Shown: positions 1 to 7,688, counted from the first letter of the stretch. The stretch: 14,338 bases of DNA from Kiritimatiellia bacterium (GCA_017508315.1 JAFVZE010000202.1:1-14338); one strand, 5' to 3'. Made by a program: numbers and translations. Notes: generated from the sequence alone by a model not told the origin.

Positions 1-684
1 GACTTCGCTCGCCATGTCGTGGAAATCGACGAGCGCCTTGCGGATCATCGGATCGCCTTCGATCGCCTTCATCGCCACCCAGCGCGCATCGACCTTGTAA
101 TATTCGGCCGTTTTCACGGAAGCGGAGGCGAGGATGTCGATCTCCTGCTCGAGTTCGTTGGGAAACTCGACCGGCACGTTCGGCACTTTCGGCTTCGCGA
201 CCGCGACATCGAGCATTTTCTTAAGTTCGCGGATATCCTTGGCGTTGTGCGCGTTCACGCCGATGACCGGCACGCCGAGATGATCCTCAAGATGCTTGAG
301 ATCGATCTCGATGCGGCGCGACTTGGCGATGTCCATCATCGTCACGACAACTACCATCGGCAGCTTCAGTTCGCAGAGAAGAAGCGTGAGATAGAGATTG
401 CGTTCGATCGTGGTGGCGTCGATCACGTTGATGAAAAGATCCGCCTCGTGCGAAAGGACGTAGCCGAGGGCGGCCTTTTCGTCTTCGCTCGTGGCGGTGA
501 GGGAGTAGATTCCGGGCAGATCGACGAGTCTTGCGTCACCGGCGAGAGGGAGCGAAAATTCGCCCTCCTTCTTTTCGACCGTGACGCCGGGCCAGTTGCC
601 GATGTGCTGTTTCGCGCCGGTAAGCGCGTTGAAGACGGTGGTCTTGCCGCAGTTGGGGTTTCCGACGATTCCGATGGTTTTCAT
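1..684 (-). CDS. feoB: Ferrous iron transport protein B, N-terminal GTPase part (runs off the left edge)
   Basis: FeoB is the inner-membrane Fe2+ transporter; its cytosolic N-terminal G domain binds GTP and gates uptake. The 228 residues present cover the G domain and the start of the helical guanine-dissociation-inhibitor-like region; the membrane part lies beyond position 1. The P-loop is GNPNCGKTT (residues 8-16), the G2 threonine lies in GVTVEKKEG (33-41), and G3 is DLPGIYSL (55-62). The G4 motif reads TMMD (115-118) where FeoB normally has NxxD; D118 is kept. The start ATG overlaps the feoA stop as ATGA (681-684), so the two are translationally coupled, as is usual in feoAB operons. The motif set and the feoA neighbour make the identity near certain; the frame stays open to the window edge. 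Confidence 0.96.
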   Translation of the reverse strand, partial: MKTIGIVGNPNCGKTTVFNALTGAKQHIGNWPGVTVEKKEGEFSLPLAGDARLVDLPGIYSLTATSEDEKAALGYVLSHEADLFINVIDATTIERNLYLTLLLCELKLPMVVVVTMMDIAKSRRIEIDLKHLEDHLGVPVIGVNAHNAKDIRELKKMLDVAVAKPKVPNVPVEFPNELEQEIDILASASVKTAEYYKVDARWVAMKAIEGDPMIRKALVDFHDMASEV

Positions 685-956
685 TGACAGCAGCACCCTT
701 TCGCGTTGCAGGAGGATTTTCCGGCGGTTTCGATTTTCTTCACTTTGACGACTCCGACCTCGTCGCGGCGGAGCGAGAGGTGGTATCCGCGAACGGCGAT
801 TTCGAAAGGATCGCCGAGAGGAGCGACATTGATGATTTTGATTTTCACGCCGCGCGTAAGGCCGAGCGCGAGCAACTTCGCCCGATACACCGCATTGCCG
901 ATGGTGTAGCCGGTTATCTCCGCGATGTCACCGGATTTAAGTTCTGCCATTGTCAT
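681..956 (-). CDS. feoA: FeoA, small SH3-like partner of FeoB, with a Cys-rich C-terminal tail
   Basis: FeoA is a small cytosolic SH3-fold protein (PF04023) needed for FeoB-dependent ferrous iron uptake. This 91-residue protein has the usual family length and layout: LKSGDIAEITGY at the N-terminus, the LLALGLTRG turn (residues 28-36), and a C-terminal beta-strand region ending SLRRDEVGVVKV. The last fourteen residues are unusual: they carry C83, C88, C89 and C90. I chose the ATG at 954-956 because a GAAGG sequence lies ten bases upstream; an in-frame ATG two codons later (948-950) is possible but sits further from it. The stop overlaps the feoB start by four bases. A strong promoter lies just upstream (1001-1030). 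Confidence 0.95.
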   Translation of the reverse strand: MTMAELKSGDIAEITGYTIGNAVYRAKLLALGLTRGVKIKIINVAPLGDPFEIAVRGYHLSLRRDEVGVVKVKKIETAGKSSCNAKGCCCQ

Positions 957-996
957 GCTTTTTTGACCTTCAACTGCCTATGATGAGTTAGATGAG

Positions 997-1021
997 GCAA
1001 AGTTTACCAAAACTAACTTGC
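997..1021. promoter_or_regulatory. Imperfect inverted repeat over the feoAB -10 region, possible operator
   Basis: GCAAAGTT (997-1004) and AACTTGC (1015-1021) form an inverted repeat with one unpaired A; the repeat covers the -10 box and part of the spacer. A repressor bound here would block feoAB transcription, and iron genes are commonly controlled by metal-sensing repressors of the Fur or DtxR families. It does not match a classical Fur box or DtxR site, so the regulator is unknown and the site is only a candidate. Confidence 0.3.
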
Positions 1022-1030
1022 ATCTGTCAA
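1001..1030 (-). promoter_or_regulatory. Sigma-70 type promoter for feoAB
   Basis: Read on the minus strand, a perfect -35 box TTGACA (1025-1030) is followed by an 18-base spacer and TAAACT (1001-1006), a 4/6 match to the -10 consensus. The spacer ends in TTTTGG, which supplies the TG of an extended -10. The predicted start falls near 994, leaving a leader of roughly 40 bases before the feoA ATG. It lies in the 93-base gap after the deacetylase-like gene, which shows no clear terminator, so some read-through into feoAB is possible. Confidence 0.7.
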
Positions 1031-1049
1031 CAGGGAATTTGGAGAAAAA

Positions 1050-2231
1050 TCAATCTACCGAATCTTCGATGAAGATGTATTCGTACCCGTGGTCGTGCAT
1101 CCACTTGACCGCCGCGAAGGTTTTCTCGCAGTAATCGCTCTGGTAGGCGAAATAGTGCTTATAGAAATACTCCTCGTGGGTGGCGTGAATGTACAGTTCC
1201 GGCTCGCCGTTTCTTGCCATCGCCTTTTCGACATTCTTAAGCTCAAGAAGGTTGAGACAGGTTCCACCCATTCCGAACGCCTTGAAGTTCACGCCGGTCG
1301 CCTTGTCGTGGATCCAGTTGTAGGTTCCGCGGGTCTTCGCCAGCTGCTCGGACACAAGGTGGTTGTAGCCGCATGCCGAAACGCTGATGTCGTCTCCGCC
1401 GCTGCCGCGCCAGTAGACGCCCGTCTCGGGCTTGCGGAAATTCTCGATGCGCATGGCGTGACCGTACGGAAGGATCGAGCGGTTGCCGTCATACTCCCAA
1501 CGCCTGCCGCCTGAAACCCACACGACCTTCGCGCCGCAGTCTTTGAGCGCCACGCATCCTTCCTTCGACATCGGTCCCCAGTGGGGAGTGACGGCGAGAG
1601 CGAACGTGCCGGGGCCGGCGAAGCGCTCGACTTCGCGCTTCGTAATATCCCAGGTGTACTTCACGTCGTCGTAGCTCGCGTTGATCCACGGATAGTCCGG
1701 AAACTCCTGGAGCGAATGGAAGCCGAACTTGAGCCAGCCCTTCGCCGCCTGGAACTCGTCGCGCCACAGCTCCGGCATGTCCCGGAGCGAAAATTCGGCC
1801 GTGCGTGCGCCGTAGTAGAAATCGTCGCGGAAGAACACGTTGAGCTGGACCTTGAGCCCGTATCTTTCATGCGCCTCTTTGAGATGACCGAGAAAGCGGT
1901 GGTCCCAGCAGGACTTGGGCTTCCGTGCCGCAAGCTCGCGGAATACCCAGATGACATCGTCAATGTAGAAGGCCGCGCGCTTGCCGGGAATGTTCTTCTT
2001 CCGGCGAATCTCGAAATCCGTGATAGTCGGCCCGAGTTCTTTGAGCTTGGCGAGCGCGGCACGCTTGGCATCCTGCACCGACTTCGATTCGGCGCGAAGC
2101 ATCCGAACCTCCGACCCGGCCGGAGCCGTGGCGCAACCGCTTACGAGCGCCGCGGCGCCCATGCCCGAAACCGCAAGAAAACCGCGGCGATCGATGCCGC
2201 GGTTCGCTTCGCTAAACAGATTAGCGTTCAT
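1050..2231 (-). CDS. Tat-type lipoprotein, polysaccharide-deacetylase-like
   Basis: A 393-residue exported protein. The N-terminus has a twin-arginine motif DRRGFLAV (R15, R16), a small-residue hydrophobic stretch and a lipobox LVSGC with the acylated Cys at 33, so it is probably exported folded and lipid-anchored. The body resembles the NodB/polysaccharide-deacetylase fold: AFYIDD (87-92) fits the metal/catalytic Asp motif near the first strand, FGFHSLQEFP (169-178) fits the His motif region, and IHATHEEY (348-355) and YEYIFIED (384-391) fit late strands. The usual second His of the H-x3-H motif is not visible (H172 is followed by S, L, Q, E), so chemistry and substrate are uncertain. AAGGA lies seven bases before the ATG. 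It starts 26 bases after secDF and is probably co-transcribed with it. Confidence 0.55.
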   Translation of the reverse strand: MNANLFSEANRGIDRRGFLAVSGMGAAALVSGCATAPAGSEVRMLRAESKSVQDAKRAALAKLKELGPTITDFEIRRKKNIPGKRAAFYIDDVIWVFRELAARKPKSCWDHRFLGHLKEAHERYGLKVQLNVFFRDDFYYGARTAEFSLRDMPELWRDEFQAAKGWLKFGFHSLQEFPDYPWINASYDDVKYTWDITKREVERFAGPGTFALAVTPHWGPMSKEGCVALKDCGAKVVWVSGGRRWEYDGNRSILPYGHAMRIENFRKPETGVYWRGSGGDDISVSACGYNHLVSEQLAKTRGTYNWIHDKATGVNFKAFGMGGTCLNLLELKNVEKAMARNGEPELYIHATHEEYFYKHYFAYQSDYCEKTFAAVKWMHDHGYEYIFIEDSVD

Positions 2232-2257
2232 TGGTCATTCCTTTTTCCGGATGATTT

Positions 2258-4813
2258 TCAGCCGTTGTTCGACTGTTCCTTTTCAAAATCGGGGCGCTTG
2301 CCGCGGTACCACCAGAGCATTACCGGTGTCGCGATGAACATCGAGGAGTAGGTTCCCGCGATGATGCCGATAAGCATGGTGAGCGCAAAGTCGTAGATCG
2401 AACCGTCGCCGAAAGCGAAGAGCGCGAGCACCGCGAAGAACGTGGTCGCCGAGGTGATGACCGTGCGCGAGAGACACTGATTGATCGCCATGTTGCAGAG
2501 ATCCCTGAAGGACATGCGCGAATCACGGCGGAGCATTTCACGGATGCGGTCGAAGACGACGACCGTGTCGTTGATCGAGTAGCCGATGATCGTCAGAAGC
2601 GCCGTGACGACGATAAGCGACACCTGGCGTCCGCAGAGCGAGAAGATGCCGAGCGTGATCAAAGCGTCGTGCGCGAGCGCGGCGATACCGCCGAGACCGA
2701 AACCGAAATTGAAGCGGAAGCCCACGTAGACGAGAATCGCCACGAGCGAGAAGAGAACGGCGTAGGTGCCGGACTTCTTGAGGTCGGCGCCGACCATGGA
2801 GCCGACTTCATCGACAGAAGCGGCCTTGAATCCGGCATCCGGGAACTTCTCCTGCAGAAGTTTGGTCACGTAAGCGCCGACATCCTTGTTTTCAAGCGCT
2901 TTGCCCTTGGTTGTCTCGGCCGTCTCGCCGGTCTTGACGAGCAGCGTACGGTCGCCGACGCCTTCCTGATACTGGATGACCGTGGCGTTGTCGAAGTCGT
3001 TGAGCGCCTGACGGATGGCGGAAACCTCGGGCTTAACGTCCTGCTTCATCGAATAGACGATCGAAGTGCCGCCGGTGAGATCGACCGCGAGCACCGATGC
3101 CTTGTTGGCGACGAGACGGGCGGCGAAAATCGCGAGCGTGACGGCGATGACCGCCGTGGAGCCGATGATCGTGGCCTTGCCGTACTTGAGGAAGTCGTAG
3201 TTCGCGTTCCTGAACAGGTACATCATCCTGAACGGCCTGGTGCGGTTGGAATCCACCGTCTTGTCGAGAATGAGGCGGGTGACCACCACGGCGGTGAACA
3301 TCGAGATGACGACGCCGGCGGTGAGGGTGATCGCGAAACCGCGGACCGGTCCCGTGCCGACGACGAAGAGGATGACGCCGATGATGATCGTCGTGAGGTT
3401 GGAGTCGAAGATCGCGGTGAAGGCGCGGCCGTAGCCGTTCTTGATCGCGGTACCGGCGGCGCGGCCGGCGGCGAACTCTTCACGGATGCGCTCGAAGATG
3501 AGGACGTTCGCGTCGACTGCCATGCCGAGCGAGAGAACGAGACCGGCGATACCGGGCATCGTCAGAACCGGCAGCTGCATGGAACCGCCGCCGCCCATCG
3601 AAGGATCGTGCGCGAAAACGCCGAGAATGTTGGCGACGAAAATGAGCGCGGTCGGCAGAAGCGCGATATCGAGGAACAGCGCGACGTTCGCCACGAGACC
3701 CGTGAACCAGTAGTAGAAGAACATGAAGAGCGCGACCATCGCGAAACCGAGCGCCGCGGCGACGAGACCGGAATTGATCGCGTCCTCGCCGACGGTCGGG
3801 GCGACCGTGGTTTCGGCGAGAATCTTCATCGGGGCGGGCAGGGCGCCGGCGTTGAGCTCGTTGGCGAGCTTCTGGGCGCTCTTGGCGTCGAAGCGGCCGG
3901 TGATTTCGCCCTGCGAACCGATTTCGCTGTTGATGACCGGAGCGGAGATGAGCGTCTCGTCGAGAATGATGGCGAGCTGGCGGCCGCGGTCGGAGGGATT
4001 CTTGGGTCCGTGCGCCCTGTAGTTGCGCGTCAGGGTGGAGAAGATGCGGCCGCCCTCGGAGTCGAGACGGAAGCCGATCGAAAGCTGACCGGAGGTCGGA
4101 TCGCGCTGCACCGCCGCGCTTTCGAGCGATTCGCCGGTGAGTTCGGTCTTGCGGGAAACGAAATTGGGCGAGTAGGTGCCGTCGCCGTTGTCTTCGAGCA
4201 TGAAGCGGTAGCGCGCGTCGGGGGTCTCCCACGCAGCGAGACGCGCGGCATAGCCGGGACGGCGGGAGATCTCGTTCCAGTTCTCAAGCCTTGCGTAGCC
4301 GTTGCCGGACTTCTTGTATCCCTCGGGAGCGATATCTCTGGAAAGGAGCTTGCCGACGAGCTGGTCGTTCTTCGGATGGGTGAGACGGAACTCAAGGAAC
4401 GCCGCGCTCTGGAGGCTGGCCTTCGCCGCCCTGCGCACTTCCTCGTCGACGCCGGGAAGCTGAACGAGAAGACGGTGGTTCTTCATCCCCTGGATGACGG
4501 GTTCGTTGGTGCCCATCGCGTCGACACGGCGTCGGATCACCTGAATGATGCGGTCGTCGCATCCGGCGAGAGTTTCTTCGATCTTTTTCTCGATCGCGCC
4601 GGGCGTATTGGTGATCGCCGGGTTTTCGGCGATGATCGTCTCGCGGAGCTTGTCGGTATCGACTCCGAGCGTAAACGAAGTGCCGCCCTTCAGATCCAGT
4701 CCGAAGCGGAGTTTCTCCTTCGGCGGATTGGTGACGTAAATGGAAACGACGGCGACGAGCGCCAGCGTAAGCCACTTCCAAATGTCGTTACGAAACGAGG
4801 AATCCTTGGCCAT
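2258..4813 (-). CDS. secDF: Fused protein translocase subunit SecD-SecF
   Basis: SecDF is the membrane motor that uses the proton gradient to complete export through SecYEG. This is the one-chain form, 851 residues. The SecD half has an N-terminal membrane helix (about 13-28), the LDLKGG motif (39-44), a periplasmic P1 domain, and a six-helix region with LSLGMAVDANVLIFERIR (428-445) holding the conserved Asp (D434). The SecF half begins near 525, with AVDLTGG (576-582) and GYSINDTVVVFDRIRE (744-759, D749). Between TM helices of the SecD half a Gly-rich loop (about 402-412, with four Gly in a row) appears longer than in typical SecD. The ATG at 4813 has AGGA twelve bases upstream, and its own promoter follows the terminator of the previous unit. 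Fused SecDF is known in several phyla including Bacteroidetes and PVC bacteria. Confidence 0.96.
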   Translation of the reverse strand: MAKDSSFRNDIWKWLTLALVAVVSIYVTNPPKEKLRFGLDLKGGTSFTLGVDTDKLRETIIAENPAITNTPGAIEKKIEETLAGCDDRIIQVIRRRVDAMGTNEPVIQGMKNHRLLVQLPGVDEEVRRAAKASLQSAAFLEFRLTHPKNDQLVGKLLSRDIAPEGYKKSGNGYARLENWNEISRRPGYAARLAAWETPDARYRFMLEDNGDGTYSPNFVSRKTELTGESLESAAVQRDPTSGQLSIGFRLDSEGGRIFSTLTRNYRAHGPKNPSDRGRQLAIILDETLISAPVINSEIGSQGEITGRFDAKSAQKLANELNAGALPAPMKILAETTVAPTVGEDAINSGLVAAALGFAMVALFMFFYYWFTGLVANVALFLDIALLPTALIFVANILGVFAHDPSMGGGGSMQLPVLTMPGIAGLVLSLGMAVDANVLIFERIREEFAAGRAAGTAIKNGYGRAFTAIFDSNLTTIIIGVILFVVGTGPVRGFAITLTAGVVISMFTAVVVTRLILDKTVDSNRTRPFRMMYLFRNANYDFLKYGKATIIGSTAVIAVTLAIFAARLVANKASVLAVDLTGGTSIVYSMKQDVKPEVSAIRQALNDFDNATVIQYQEGVGDRTLLVKTGETAETTKGKALENKDVGAYVTKLLQEKFPDAGFKAASVDEVGSMVGADLKKSGTYAVLFSLVAILVYVGFRFNFGFGLGGIAALAHDALITLGIFSLCGRQVSLIVVTALLTIIGYSINDTVVVFDRIREMLRRDSRMSFRDLCNMAINQCLSRTVITSATTFFAVLALFAFGDGSIYDFALTMLIGIIAGTYSSMFIATPVMLWWYRGKRPDFEKEQSNNG

Positions 4814-4854
4814 GATTTGTATTATTCCTATTTTTTGTTTGAAATTTTCCGCTC

Positions 4855-4884
4855 ATTATATCAAAAAAAACCGCGTCCACGCAA
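4855..4884 (-). promoter_or_regulatory. Promoter for secDF (extended -10)
   Basis: On the minus strand a perfect TATAAT (4855-4860) is preceded by TGA, giving an extended -10. The best -35 candidate, TTGCGT (4879-4884), matches only three positions at an 18-base spacing, as expected where an extended -10 carries the promoter. The T of the TG is the last base of the upstream terminator's T-tract. The predicted start is near 4848, leaving an A/T-rich leader of about 35 bases before secDF. Confidence 0.75.
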
Positions 4885-4902
4885 GTGAAACGACCGCGGT
4901 TT
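4863..4902 (-). terminator. Rho-independent terminator after the GH-like lipoprotein gene
   Basis: On the minus strand AAACCGCG (4895-4902) pairs with CGCGGTTT (4868-4875), an eight-base-pair stem whose loop can fold further through a CAC/GTG pair. It is followed by a run of eight T (4863-4870), three of which lie in the stem. It ends the metK-hemW-glgB-lipoprotein unit. A second perfect hairpin, CGGCGGA/TCCGCCG (4905-4919), sits immediately before it in transcription order and may assist. Confidence 0.8.
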
Positions 4903-4904
4903 CG

Positions 4905-4919
4905 CGGCGGAATCCGCCG
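4905..4919. repeat. Perfect GC-rich inverted repeat next to the terminator
   Basis: Two seven-base arms, CGGCGGA and TCCGCCG, flank a single central base; as RNA it would form a six-pair hairpin with a three-base loop. It lies about 60 bases after the lipoprotein stop and just before the terminator hairpin. It may block 3' exonucleases or add to termination. The rest of the gap (4920-4979) shows nothing I can assign. Confidence 0.5.
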
Positions 4920-4979
4920 GAAAGCGCAGCCGAAGCGGCATCGGCCACCATGAACCGCATTCAAACGCCGCGAATCGCA

Positions 4980-7688
4980 TCAGTCGAAACGGTATCTGGG
5001 GCGGACGATCTTCTCGCTTTTCATATCCGCCGAAGCGCCGGCGGCGAGACGATCGGCAAGTTCTTTTCTGCGCGAAGCATAGATGCGCGGAATTTCTCCG
5101 GCGTCGATCGAGGATTTCGCCCTGGGCGTCAGGCCGGAACGTTCGGGCACGATGAAGAACACCCGCGTTCTGGCGGCTCCGGTGTACAGCATCACGCCTT
5201 TGGCAAGTTCCTCTCCGTCCCATGTCTTTCGCCAGCGACCGCGGCGGTATATCACCCCGTTGTCATCCGTCAACAGAAACCGCCCTTTCATCCCGCCGCT
5301 TTTAAAGGTGAAGAACGCATCGGCATAGTCGCTGAAATTCAGCACCGCGACCATGCGGGAATCTCCGCGGTCGTAGACGGCGTGCTGCAAAAGCGAAGCG
5401 TCTTTCACGAGCGGCGCGTATTTCGCGTCGAGCGTGAAAGGTTTTTCGTATTCGGCGACCGGCTCCAGGCTGCAGCTTTCATCGTTGCGCTTTCCGTCGA
5501 GCACAAACTTCTCGCACAGCGCGGCGCGCGTCGTCGCCTCGGCAAAAGCGCGGTAATATCTGGCATCGTACCCCTGCGGGAAGAAGTATCCGACCGAAGC
5601 CTCCCAGCCGTTGAAGAAATACGAATCGAACCCCATCGCCAAATGCTCGGGCTGGGTGACCCACGAACGCCCCTCCAGCGCGTGCGGAAACGCCATCAGT
5701 TTAGGCCGCCTGCCCGGCGCGTACGTGCGGTCGGTGTTTTCGCGGATGTCTCTGGCGAGCAGAAAGTGCCACACCGGCGAGCGTTCGGTTTTTCCGTACG
5801 GAGCCTGGGCGTCCCAGTAGACGTACGGTCCCCAGAAATTCATCCATTCCATATCGCCGGCGTAATCGACCGGCTTCACCTCCGAATTTCCGTAATGCCC
5901 GCGCCACGCCGAGCATCCCTCTCGCCAGCTGACGCCGGGAATCATCCCGACTCCGCCTCCGCCGCAAAGTTTACGGACGTGGCGGTCGATCGTGCGCACC
6001 ACCTCGGCGTGCAGTTTCGAACGGAACTCCTGCAGCGTTCCCCCGGGATTGGTTTTCAGCCATTCGGAAAACTTCCGTTTGCAGTTACCGCAGACGCAGC
6101 CGCGCGTCTCATACATGAACGGCTCCCAGTTGGACCAGCCGCCGTCGACGCCTTTGAACCTGAAACGGTCGTCTATTCTTTTGGCGAACGCGTTGGTGAC
6201 GACATACGGCCGCCTCTCTATTATGGCCAGCGGACAGTAACCGTTGGCGAGAAACGTCTTGTCGTGGCCGAGGCGCCAATCTTCGCCCGTCGGAGAAAAG
6301 CGGAATTTATCCTCCTCCGGAATATTCCTGTCATCTCCGAAGTAATAACCGTTGCTCGCTCCCAGTTCCGGAGTCACGTGCACGATTCCCGCCCTGCGCC
6401 AGGCGTCCACGATCTCCTGCGTCGCCTTGTTCGTGATCAGCCACCTTACGCCGCACGCGCCGAAGAAATCCGCCAGCGCGAAATCCGCCACGCTGTTGCC
6501 GAAATACACGCTCGTGCCGGACGGGAAAATTCCGTTGAAATAACGTTCCGGCGCGACGGCGGAAATCTTCCGCGAAGTGCGAAGCGTGAATTCGACGGCT
6601 TTGGCGGCCTCCCTGCCGCCGGATCTGACCGACAGTCTGGCTTTGCCCTCGCATCCCGCCGCTCCGGTCGAGCGCACGAGCGCGGTCATGCGGTTGTAAC
6701 CGCACCACCGCAGAACGTAACCCGCCGACATGGCGAACTCCGTCCGTGACGATCCGTCCGGATTTGCGATGCGCCTGACCGTCTCCGGATCTCCGAAAGT
6801 GGTGCCGAGAAGCTCGAACCCCCGCGGCAGATCGAGCGCAAAGACCGTCTCCCCCTTTTTCAGCGGTTTTTTGGAATCGTGCGCCCAGTAGAAACCGACC
6901 GTACCTACCTGACCTTCGGAGATTTCAAAGTCCCCGCCGAGCTCGCCGTGCGGAGACAGTTCAAGCTCCTCGACTTTCTCGCCGCCGTCGCCGCGCACCA
7001 GCGTGAAATCCTTGAAATCGAGCGTGCCTACGCCGTCGATGCGGATGATAATCTCGAGCGCCTCGCACCCGGCCTTGAGCGCAAACTCTTTGGAGTAGAT
7101 ATTCCAGTTTCCGTCGGTGTCTCCGATGGGGAAACCGTAATACGTTCCCCCCGTAAGCGCGATATCCTTCGCCGTCGTCCACCTGCCGGATTTCGGATCG
7201 CGTTTTTTGAAGTAGATGAGCACATAATTCGCGCGGCTGGCGTTCTGATGTTTGTGAACGGCCTTATACCGGAAATTGATGCGGTAGCTGCCGCCGCGAG
7301 AATCGGGAAGCGTTACCGTTTTGACGAATCCGGCCGACGTGCGGCGGGCGACCTCAACTCCGAGCGTCTGTTCCATTTCCGGCTTTTTGACGATGGAATT
7401 GACGCCGGCGGCGGAATTCCATTCTATGGACGCGACCGCCTTTTTCCGTAGCGCGGCATAATCGTCGGATTTCACGCCGTGGAAATTGCAGCATTCTCCG
7501 CCGCCGCGCCATGGGGTATCGTCGGCAATGTTCCGCGGATCGTCAACGGAAGGTATGCGGAAGCGCCGATCCGAAAGCTTCTGGAAATCGAACGTGACTC
7601 CGCCGCGCTCAAGCTCGGCCTCCGGCAGCGTATCGCATCCCGCGAACGCAAACAGAACCGGAATGAATATGTTTATCGCTCGTTTCAT
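4980..7688 (-). CDS. Large lipoprotein with probable carbohydrate-binding and glycoside-hydrolase-like domains
   Basis: A 902-residue exported protein that I cannot assign to a named family. The N-terminus MKRAINIFIP and AFAGC give a lipoprotein signal with Cys18; position -3 is Phe rather than Leu. Residues about 120-232 look like a beta-sandwich carbohydrate-binding module (FVKTVTLPDSRGG to DFKDFTLVR), followed by an Ig-like region to about 370. From about 380 onward the pattern suggests a TIM-barrel hydrolase: SNWEPFMYETRG (519-530) has an Asn-Trp-Glu-Pro that could place a catalytic Glu at 522, directly followed by CVCGNC (531-536). The late segment FNGWEASVGYFF (692-703) also fits a barrel. 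A C-terminal beta domain follows (about 765-850). AAGGAG lies thirteen bases before the chosen ATG; upstream in-frame codons overlap the branching-enzyme gene end. A role in glycan breakdown is inference. Confidence 0.6.
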   Translation of the reverse strand: MKRAINIFIPVLFAFAGCDTLPEAELERGGVTFDFQKLSDRRFRIPSVDDPRNIADDTPWRGGGECCNFHGVKSDDYAALRKKAVASIEWNSAAGVNSIVKKPEMEQTLGVEVARRTSAGFVKTVTLPDSRGGSYRINFRYKAVHKHQNASRANYVLIYFKKRDPKSGRWTTAKDIALTGGTYYGFPIGDTDGNWNIYSKEFALKAGCEALEIIIRIDGVGTLDFKDFTLVRGDGGEKVEELELSPHGELGGDFEISEGQVGTVGFYWAHDSKKPLKKGETVFALDLPRGFELLGTTFGDPETVRRIANPDGSSRTEFAMSAGYVLRWCGYNRMTALVRSTGAAGCEGKARLSVRSGGREAAKAVEFTLRTSRKISAVAPERYFNGIFPSGTSVYFGNSVADFALADFFGACGVRWLITNKATQEIVDAWRRAGIVHVTPELGASNGYYFGDDRNIPEEDKFRFSPTGEDWRLGHDKTFLANGYCPLAIIERRPYVVTNAFAKRIDDRFRFKGVDGGWSNWEPFMYETRGCVCGNCKRKFSEWLKTNPGGTLQEFRSKLHAEVVRTIDRHVRKLCGGGGVGMIPGVSWREGCSAWRGHYGNSEVKPVDYAGDMEWMNFWGPYVYWDAQAPYGKTERSPVWHFLLARDIRENTDRTYAPGRRPKLMAFPHALEGRSWVTQPEHLAMGFDSYFFNGWEASVGYFFPQGYDARYYRAFAEATTRAALCEKFVLDGKRNDESCSLEPVAEYEKPFTLDAKYAPLVKDASLLQHAVYDRGDSRMVAVLNFSDYADAFFTFKSGGMKGRFLLTDDNGVIYRRGRWRKTWDGEELAKGVMLYTGAARTRVFFIVPERSGLTPRAKSSIDAGEIPRIYASRRKELADRLAAGASADMKSEKIVRPRYRFD

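Noticed and set aside
4861..4870. T/A-rich run read as a possible curved-DNA or origin element
   Set aside because: It is fully explained as the T-tract of the terminator joined to the secDF promoter.
2669..4888. Long plus-strand open frame of 739 codons opposite secDF
   Set aside because: It is an antisense shadow of the high-GC secDF gene: very rich in Arg, Asp, Glu and Gly, without any recognisable domain, while the minus-strand frame has clear SecD/SecF motifs.
4740..6749. Plus-strand open frame of 669 codons, and a similar one at 7486-9570 (694 codons)
   Set aside because: Both lie opposite well-supported minus-strand genes, cross intergenic regions containing a terminator and promoters, and show no family motifs.
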